11,345 nt of DNA from a bacterium (GTDB taxonomy: Bacteria > SZUA-79 > Acidulodesulfobacterales > Acidulodesulfobacteraceae): positions 1 through 11,345 of the forward strand of contig JAKAKF010000196.1 of NCBI GenBank assembly GCA_021813595.1. The letters are read 5' to 3'. Made by a program: the position numbers and the translations under genes. Below the pieces are notes generated by a model. It had not been told where the DNA came from. It searched no databases and saw only the letters and a program-made list of their open reading frames with translations. Each line of letters starts with the position of its first letter. The first letter of the stretch is position 1. This document shows, in pieces, positions 7,270 to 11,345 of the stretch.

Positions 7270-7785
7270 TTATCTAGATTTAATTAATTTATCTATGCCG
7301 TAAATGCCTTCATCCCGCGTATAAAATGCAACCTCGTAATCGGTTCCAAGACTGATAGCTTCCTCGGGACATATTTCTTCGCAGTAACCGCAACAGATAC
7401 ATCTTAATAAATCGATTTCAAATGAAGACGGATGACGTCTTCCGTCATTGTAAATTCCTTGTTTTAAATTGTCTAAACTGTGATTATGTTTTTGCCTTTC
7501 CGTAAGTTCGTGTTCTAATCCGTAGTCCACGTAACCGGTTTTTATTTTTATCGCTTCGGACGGACAGACGGTCTCGCATAAAATACAAGCTACGCATCTT
7601 AAAGAGCCGTCGCCGTTAACGTTAAGATGAGGAAAAGCCCTGAATCTTTCGGCTATCCTTAGATGCTCCTTTGGATACTGAAACGTTACGGGTTTTTGAA
7701 AAAAAGTTTTAATAGTCGTTTTAAGACCTATTAAGAAATTTTTAGAAATCTCCAAAATAGACTTTTCTTGTTTTTTGGTATTCAT
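7270..7785 (-). CDS. nuoI: NADH-quinone oxidoreductase subunit I (2x[4Fe-4S])
   Basis: NuoI is the ferredoxin-like subunit that passes electrons through clusters N6a and N6b toward NuoB and the quinone. The 171-residue protein has two intact CxxCxxCxxxCP motifs: Cys64-67-70-74 (CVACILCETVCP) and Cys129-132-135-139 (CICCGYCEEICP). The second has an extra Cys131 between ligands. The family region VTFQYPKE...RFRAFPHLNVNGDGSLRC precedes the first motif, and the N-terminal amphipathic stretch (about residues 8-30) is where the family attaches to NuoH. The ATG at 7783-7785 lies 3 bases after the nuoH stop and has AAAGGA (7792-7797) inside the last codons of nuoH, 6 bases upstream, indicating tight coupling. 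Confidence 0.97.
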   Translation of the reverse strand: MNTKKQEKSILEISKNFLIGLKTTIKTFFQKPVTFQYPKEHLRIAERFRAFPHLNVNGDGSLRCVACILCETVCPSEAIKIKTGYVDYGLEHELTERQKHNHSLDNLKQGIYNDGRRHPSSFEIDLLRCICCGYCEEICPEEAISLGTDYEVAFYTRDEGIYGIDKLIKSR

Positions 7786-7788
7786 TTA

Positions 7789-8775
7789 TTATCCTTTAAG
7801 CAAAACCATTACGAATCCTGTCACTATTATATTTGCAAGAGCTATCGGTAGCAGAAATTTCCATCCGAAATCCATAAGTTCGTCGTATCTCAGCCTTGGA
7901 TATGTCCATCTCAGCCATAAATAAATAAGTATTATAAAAAACACTTTTATCAAAAACCATACAACCGGCGGTAAAAAAGGTCCCTGCCAGCCGCCCAAAA
8001 ACAAAGTCGTAATTACCGCGCTGTTAACCACCATCTGAGCATACTCCCCTATGAAGTAGAAAGCAAATTCCATACTGGAGTATTCAGTGTGAAAACCTGC
8101 TACAATTTCACCTTCGGCTTCTCCTATATCGAACGGAACCCTGTTCATTTCAGCAGTCGAAGCGATTAAATATAGCAAAAACCCGACAGGTTGATACACT
8201 ATAAACCACATATGAGACTGTTCGGAAACTATTTTAGACAAACTTAAGTCTCCGGCAATCATTATTATACCTACTATAGAAAGCACGAGGGCAATTTCGT
8301 AGCTTACCATTTGAGCGGCGGTCCTTATCCCTCCAAGAAGAGAGTATTTGCTGTTAGATGCCCAACCTCCTATAACTACTCCGTAAACGCCCAAAGAAGT
8401 CAGTGCAAGAATAAAAAGTATCCCGACGTTTACGTCCGTTATTTGAAGAGGAACCGTATGCCCCATAATTTTTACAGGCGCGCCGAACGGTATTACGGCA
8501 AAAGTGGTTAAAGCAGGTATTACTACTAATATTGGAGCTAAAATAAATAAAAACTTATTAGCTTCGCTTGGTATAATATCTTCTTTAAAAAATAGTTTAA
8601 TGCCGTCTGCTATAGGCTGCAGCAACCCGTGAAATCCGGCTTCCATAGGACCCATTCTGTTTTGTATCCTGGCTGCGATTTTGCGTTCTAAGAGCGTTAA
8701 ATAAGCGGCGGACAACAGCAGTCCTGCAAACACTATTAATATTTTAATAACTTCAGCTATAAGCCAAAAGAGCAT
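7789..8775 (-). CDS. nuoH: NADH-quinone oxidoreductase subunit H
   Basis: NuoH is the membrane subunit that forms the quinone chamber at the junction of the peripheral and membrane arms. The 328-residue protein has the usual length and about eight membrane segments. Family signatures are LLERKIAARIQNRMGP (28-43), AGFHGLLQPIADGIKLFFKED (46-66), the acidic loop region AEMNRVPFDIGEAEGEIVAGF (208-228) continuing to HTEYSSMEFAFYFIGEYA, and WLRWTYPRLRYDELMDFGWK near the C terminus. These cover the conserved glutamates of the so-called E-channel and the quinone-proximal arginines. The ATG (8773-8775) has AAAGG at 8786-8790, which overlaps the nuoG stop codon; the gap to nuoG is 14 bases. Confidence 0.97.
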   Translation of the reverse strand: MLFWLIAEVIKILIVFAGLLLSAAYLTLLERKIAARIQNRMGPMEAGFHGLLQPIADGIKLFFKEDIIPSEANKFLFILAPILVVIPALTTFAVIPFGAPVKIMGHTVPLQITDVNVGILFILALTSLGVYGVVIGGWASNSKYSLLGGIRTAAQMVSYEIALVLSIVGIIMIAGDLSLSKIVSEQSHMWFIVYQPVGFLLYLIASTAEMNRVPFDIGEAEGEIVAGFHTEYSSMEFAFYFIGEYAQMVVNSAVITTLFLGGWQGPFLPPVVWFLIKVFFIILIYLWLRWTYPRLRYDELMDFGWKFLLPIALANIIVTGFVMVLLKG

Positions 8776-8789
8776 TTTTATAATACCTT

Positions 8790-10910
8790 TTAATATAGTT
8801 TTGTTCTATCGTTATAGTAAAATTTGCTTCTGCCTTTAATTTGATTGTAATATATGACGTTTCCGTTTTTAACGGAATTCAAAAAATCTTCGGTTTCGTT
8901 CAAATTATATTCATTATTCATTTTAACCGAAATTTCTGCAAATACGTCTATTAAATTATGTCTGTATATTCCAAAATTAAATTCGTTATTTACGTTTATT
9001 ATTTTGCCTTCGAAATTTTCATAGTATGTATTTTTTTCCTCCAAAAAATCTTTGACGGGTATAACCACATCCGCCATAGCCGACAAAAGACTTGTTTTAG
9101 AAGAAAAGACGGCTAAAAATTCTAAATTGGAACTGTAGCGTATTATTTCTTTTCCGTAATCGTCGTCCTGTAAGTCTCCGATATATACAAGGTTTTTAAT
9201 TCTGCCGGTATCCAAACCGGCTATTATTTCTTTAAAACTATATGCATTGCCGGAAGGATAAACGCCGGCAGTTAAAAGCCCTCTATAGTTCGACGGCTTC
9301 ACGAGAGGAAACAAATACACCGACTTTTCCTGCTCGCGTAAAAATTGAACAATTTCCTGTAATATTAAAAAATCCTTATCCATATCTATAGAAGACATTA
9401 ACGAATCTCCTATTATAAATGAAATACAGCCTGCATCCGCTATTACTTCAATAATTGATTTACACTCATCGTCTAAATCGGTTTGTTCTTTATTTAGGCT
9501 CATCCGCATTTTATTTAAATATGTTTCAAAAAACGATTCGTCTATATCTTTCTTAGAGCAGGCAATGTCTTCAAATCTAGAAAAAGAACGAACCCGCTCT
9601 GATTTTCCCGTTTTTGGATTTATTATAAAAAGTCTTCCTCCGTGTTCCCTGCGCGTTTTTAAAATGTCGTATGCCGCAAACGGAATCTCGTCTTCTATGC
9701 TTCCAAGATATAACATGACTTCGGAATTTTTAATATCGTTCATGTCGAAATTTTCCTCGGAAGGGAATAATCTTTTAAAATTTAATAAGTTTTTCCTGTA
9801 TAGTTCGGAAGCGGCAACATCAAAATGCATAAGTTTCAAAGTGTTCTTAATAAATTCTAAAGATGCTTTACCGCCGTTAATTGAAATATTCGGCGATATT
9901 AAAACTGCAGTAGCATCCAGTGCTTTATTTTCTTGAATGCCGTTCATTCTTAAATAAAACTCATCTATGGCTTTTTCTAGCGCAACTCCTTCTACAGCCG
10001 CTTTTTTCTTGATATATGGATTAGCGATATAATAGCCTTCGCAGTCGCCGTTAATTGCAGGATAGAAAAAACCGGACTTACAAAGATATCCGCCGAAAGG
10101 CGAAGCCGTCCTAACCAAAGATTCACCACGTCCGTATCTGTAATATTCTATTCTGCAGGCAGCCGAACATTTATCGCAAATCGACGAAAACGGATTTTCC
10201 TGCCAGTATCTTTCTTTAAATTTTGAAGGTTTTGAAACTAAAGCTCCGACTGGACATACTTCAACGCAGTTGCCGCAATAATAACAGTCTAAACGATCAG
10301 GTTCAACGGAAATTTCTTCAAAAGAACATCCTTCCGCAGGCTGAGAACCGAGCAGAGTTTTAGTGTCGGTTTTAAGTCCTATATAACCGTTATTGCCCTT
10401 GTCTTTCATTTGAAAAAACGGATTGCCGTACATGTCGCCGCAAACCCTTATACACCTTGAGCACAAAACGCACCTTGTAGCGTTGTATTCTATTAATTCG
10501 CTTTTAAAAATTTTAGTCTTATCGGGATAAATTTTTTTGTCTTTTTGAGTAGTTACGCCGAATTCAAACGTTAAATCCTGTAATAGGCAGTCTCCCGATT
10601 TGTCGCAGACTGGACAGTCAAGCGGATGGTCTAATAAAAGTTGCGAAATAATCTCTTTTCTTATTTCCCATAATTTTTCCGTTTCGGTATATATTTCATA
10701 ACCTTCTTTTACTTTAGCAACACATGACGGTAGCGGATTTTTAACGTCTTTAACCTCCACGACGCAAACCCTGCAGGAACCTATCGGTTTAATTCTTTTT
10801 AGATAGCACAAAACGGGTATTTTAATTCCTGCCTGAGAAGCGGCTTCTAAAATAGTCAATCCGGACTGAGTTATAATTTTTTTTCCGTTTATAGTAATTT
10901 CTATATCCAT
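8790..10910 (-). CDS. nuoG: NADH-quinone oxidoreductase subunit G (iron-sulfur)
   Basis: NuoG is the large iron-sulfur subunit of the peripheral arm, carrying electrons from NuoF toward NuoI. The 706-residue protein reads as follows. An N-terminal [2Fe-2S] ferredoxin domain has Cys35, 46, 49 and 63 (N1b). A His-Cys3 [4Fe-4S] site has His95, Cys99, 102 and 108 (N5). A four-Cys site at 147, 150, 153 and 157 and another at 209, 212, 215 and 219 belong to the family's [4Fe-4S] domain. A further CxxCxxxC-x24-C group (Cys245, 248, 252, 277) matches the N7-type site found only in some bacteria. The remainder is a reduced molybdopterin-oxidoreductase-like domain without visible cofactor motifs, ending in ADVVIPVKDFLEEKNTYYEN-FEGK (613-636), a stretch typical of this family. 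It is shorter than the roughly 900-residue E. coli protein. The ATG has AGGA at 10918-10921, overlapping the stop of the upstream gene. Confidence 0.94.
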   Translation of the reverse strand: MDIEITINGKKIITQSGLTILEAASQAGIKIPVLCYLKRIKPIGSCRVCVVEVKDVKNPLPSCVAKVKEGYEIYTETEKLWEIRKEIISQLLLDHPLDCPVCDKSGDCLLQDLTFEFGVTTQKDKKIYPDKTKIFKSELIEYNATRCVLCSRCIRVCGDMYGNPFFQMKDKGNNGYIGLKTDTKTLLGSQPAEGCSFEEISVEPDRLDCYYCGNCVEVCPVGALVSKPSKFKERYWQENPFSSICDKCSAACRIEYYRYGRGESLVRTASPFGGYLCKSGFFYPAINGDCEGYYIANPYIKKKAAVEGVALEKAIDEFYLRMNGIQENKALDATAVLISPNISINGGKASLEFIKNTLKLMHFDVAASELYRKNLLNFKRLFPSEENFDMNDIKNSEVMLYLGSIEDEIPFAAYDILKTRREHGGRLFIINPKTGKSERVRSFSRFEDIACSKKDIDESFFETYLNKMRMSLNKEQTDLDDECKSIIEVIADAGCISFIIGDSLMSSIDMDKDFLILQEIVQFLREQEKSVYLFPLVKPSNYRGLLTAGVYPSGNAYSFKEIIAGLDTGRIKNLVYIGDLQDDDYGKEIIRYSSNLEFLAVFSSKTSLLSAMADVVIPVKDFLEEKNTYYENFEGKIINVNNEFNFGIYRHNLIDVFAEISVKMNNEYNLNETEDFLNSVKNGNVIYYNQIKGRSKFYYNDRTKLY

Positions 10911-10919
10911 AATGATGTC

Positions 10920-11345
10920 CTAATCCTCAAACTTAACTAGCATAAGATAATAGCATCTCATACATCTTGTCGCTTCGTAAACCGCATCGTCGTTAGCAAA
11001 TCCTTTCTCGGCTTCTTCAAAGCTTTTTATGCGTTCTTTTACAGGTTTAATTATCTGCTTAGGCGCAAAATTACCGGGAGGCATATCGGCATTTTTAATG
11101 ATTTCGTTTTTATCGTAAACGCCTATAGCCTCAAATAGATTTTCAAAGAGGCAGTCGTCCGTCGGAGTAAAAGCGCCGGTTCTAATATACTGGTCTATTC
11201 TTCTGGCGGCATTTTTTCCGTCCCTGTTTGAATCGACTATACTTATAGGTCCGGTTAATGCATCTCCTCCTGCAAAAACGCCGGGCATATCCGTCATAAA
11301 CGTAAATTTGTCTGCCGCGATTGTTCGTCCTCTAATTATTTTTAT
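10920..11345 (-). CDS. GltD-like FAD/NAD(P) oxidoreductase, C-terminal part (runs off window)
   Basis: The frame is open to the right edge, so only the last 141 residues are seen and no start lies in the window; the internal Met at 11295-11297 is not the start. The fragment begins IKIIRGRTIAADKFTFMTD and continues MPGVFAGGDALTGPISIVD, then a helix with DGKNAARRIDQYI. This is the C-terminal FAD-contact motif (GVFAGGD) of the glutamate synthase small subunit (GltD) and related pyridine-nucleotide flavoproteins. The tail EERIKSFEE-like stretch and EATRCMRCYY carry a Cys-x2-Cys pair about 14 and 11 residues from the end. It stops 9 bases before nuoG on the same strand, so it is part of the nuo operon. 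GltD-like domains are known near or fused to NuoF in some deltaproteobacteria (from memory), and this could be the end of such a fusion or a stand-alone subunit. It may feed or accept NAD(P)H electrons; the exact role is not shown. Confidence 0.75.
   Translation of the reverse strand: MKIIRGRTIAADKFTFMTDMPGVFAGGDALTGPISIVDSNRDGKNAARRIDQYIRTGAFTPTDDCLFENLFEAIGVYDKNEIIKNADMPPGNFAPKQIIKPVKERIKSFEEAEKGFANDDAVYEATRCMRCYYLMLVKFED

Noticed and set aside
9565..9936. Plus-strand open frame of 123 codons opposite nuoG
   Set aside because: It is the antisense of a well-supported nuoG reading frame, with no ribosome binding site or recognisable domain and a composition typical of a shadow frame.

Overview
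The window is a compact, single-strand block from an AT-rich bacterial genome. Every gene I can support lies on the minus strand, so transcription runs from the right edge (11345) to the left edge (1). It holds the distal half of a respiratory complex I (NADH:quinone oxidoreductase, nuo) operon, followed by ispE, spoVG and a tRNA-Gln gene. Coding density is very high. The largest gap between genes in the nuo section is 61 bases, and no gene-free stretch exceeds 300 bases.

Layout in transcription order. (1) 11345-10920: the 3' end of a GltD-like FAD/NAD(P) oxidoreductase, cut by the window edge. (2) 10910-8790: nuoG, the large iron-sulfur subunit of the peripheral arm. (3) 8775-7789: nuoH, and 7785-7270: nuoI. 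(4) 7252-6749: nuoJ, 6715-6422: nuoK, 6401-4518: nuoL, 4456-2897: nuoM and 2904-1351: nuoN, the membrane arm with three antiporter-like proton pumps. (5) 1354-461: ispE, whose start overlaps the nuoN stop as ATGA. (6) 423-160: spoVG. (7) A perfect 22-base palindrome with a T-rich flank at 124-145, then tRNA-Gln(TTG) at 107-33 with an encoded CCA. The order G-H-I-J-K-L-M-N is the standard bacterial one. nuoA to nuoF should lie off the right edge.

How the genes work together: NuoG and NuoI carry electrons through iron-sulfur clusters to the quinone site at the NuoH junction. NuoJ, NuoK, NuoL, NuoM and NuoN couple this to proton translocation. All the key charged residues of the pumps that I looked for are present. 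IspE belongs to the MEP pathway, which makes the isoprenoid units of the quinone side chain, so its placement behind nuoN is suggestive, but this is inference only. ispE followed by spoVG resembles the ispE-purR-yabJ-spoVG-glmU-prs-ctc neighbourhood of Bacillus. On that basis prs and a ctc/rplY-type gene are plausible just past the left edge.

Organism: the low GC content, the spoVG gene, the fourteen-gene-type complex I and a GltD-like flavoprotein inside the nuo operon would fit a deltaproteobacterial (Desulfobacterota-like) lineage with low GC. This is a guess from gene content, not a phylogenetic result. I see no mobile element, CRISPR array, phage gene or defence system, and no clear sign of an undescribed system. 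The window reads as core metabolism with a few points worth checking.
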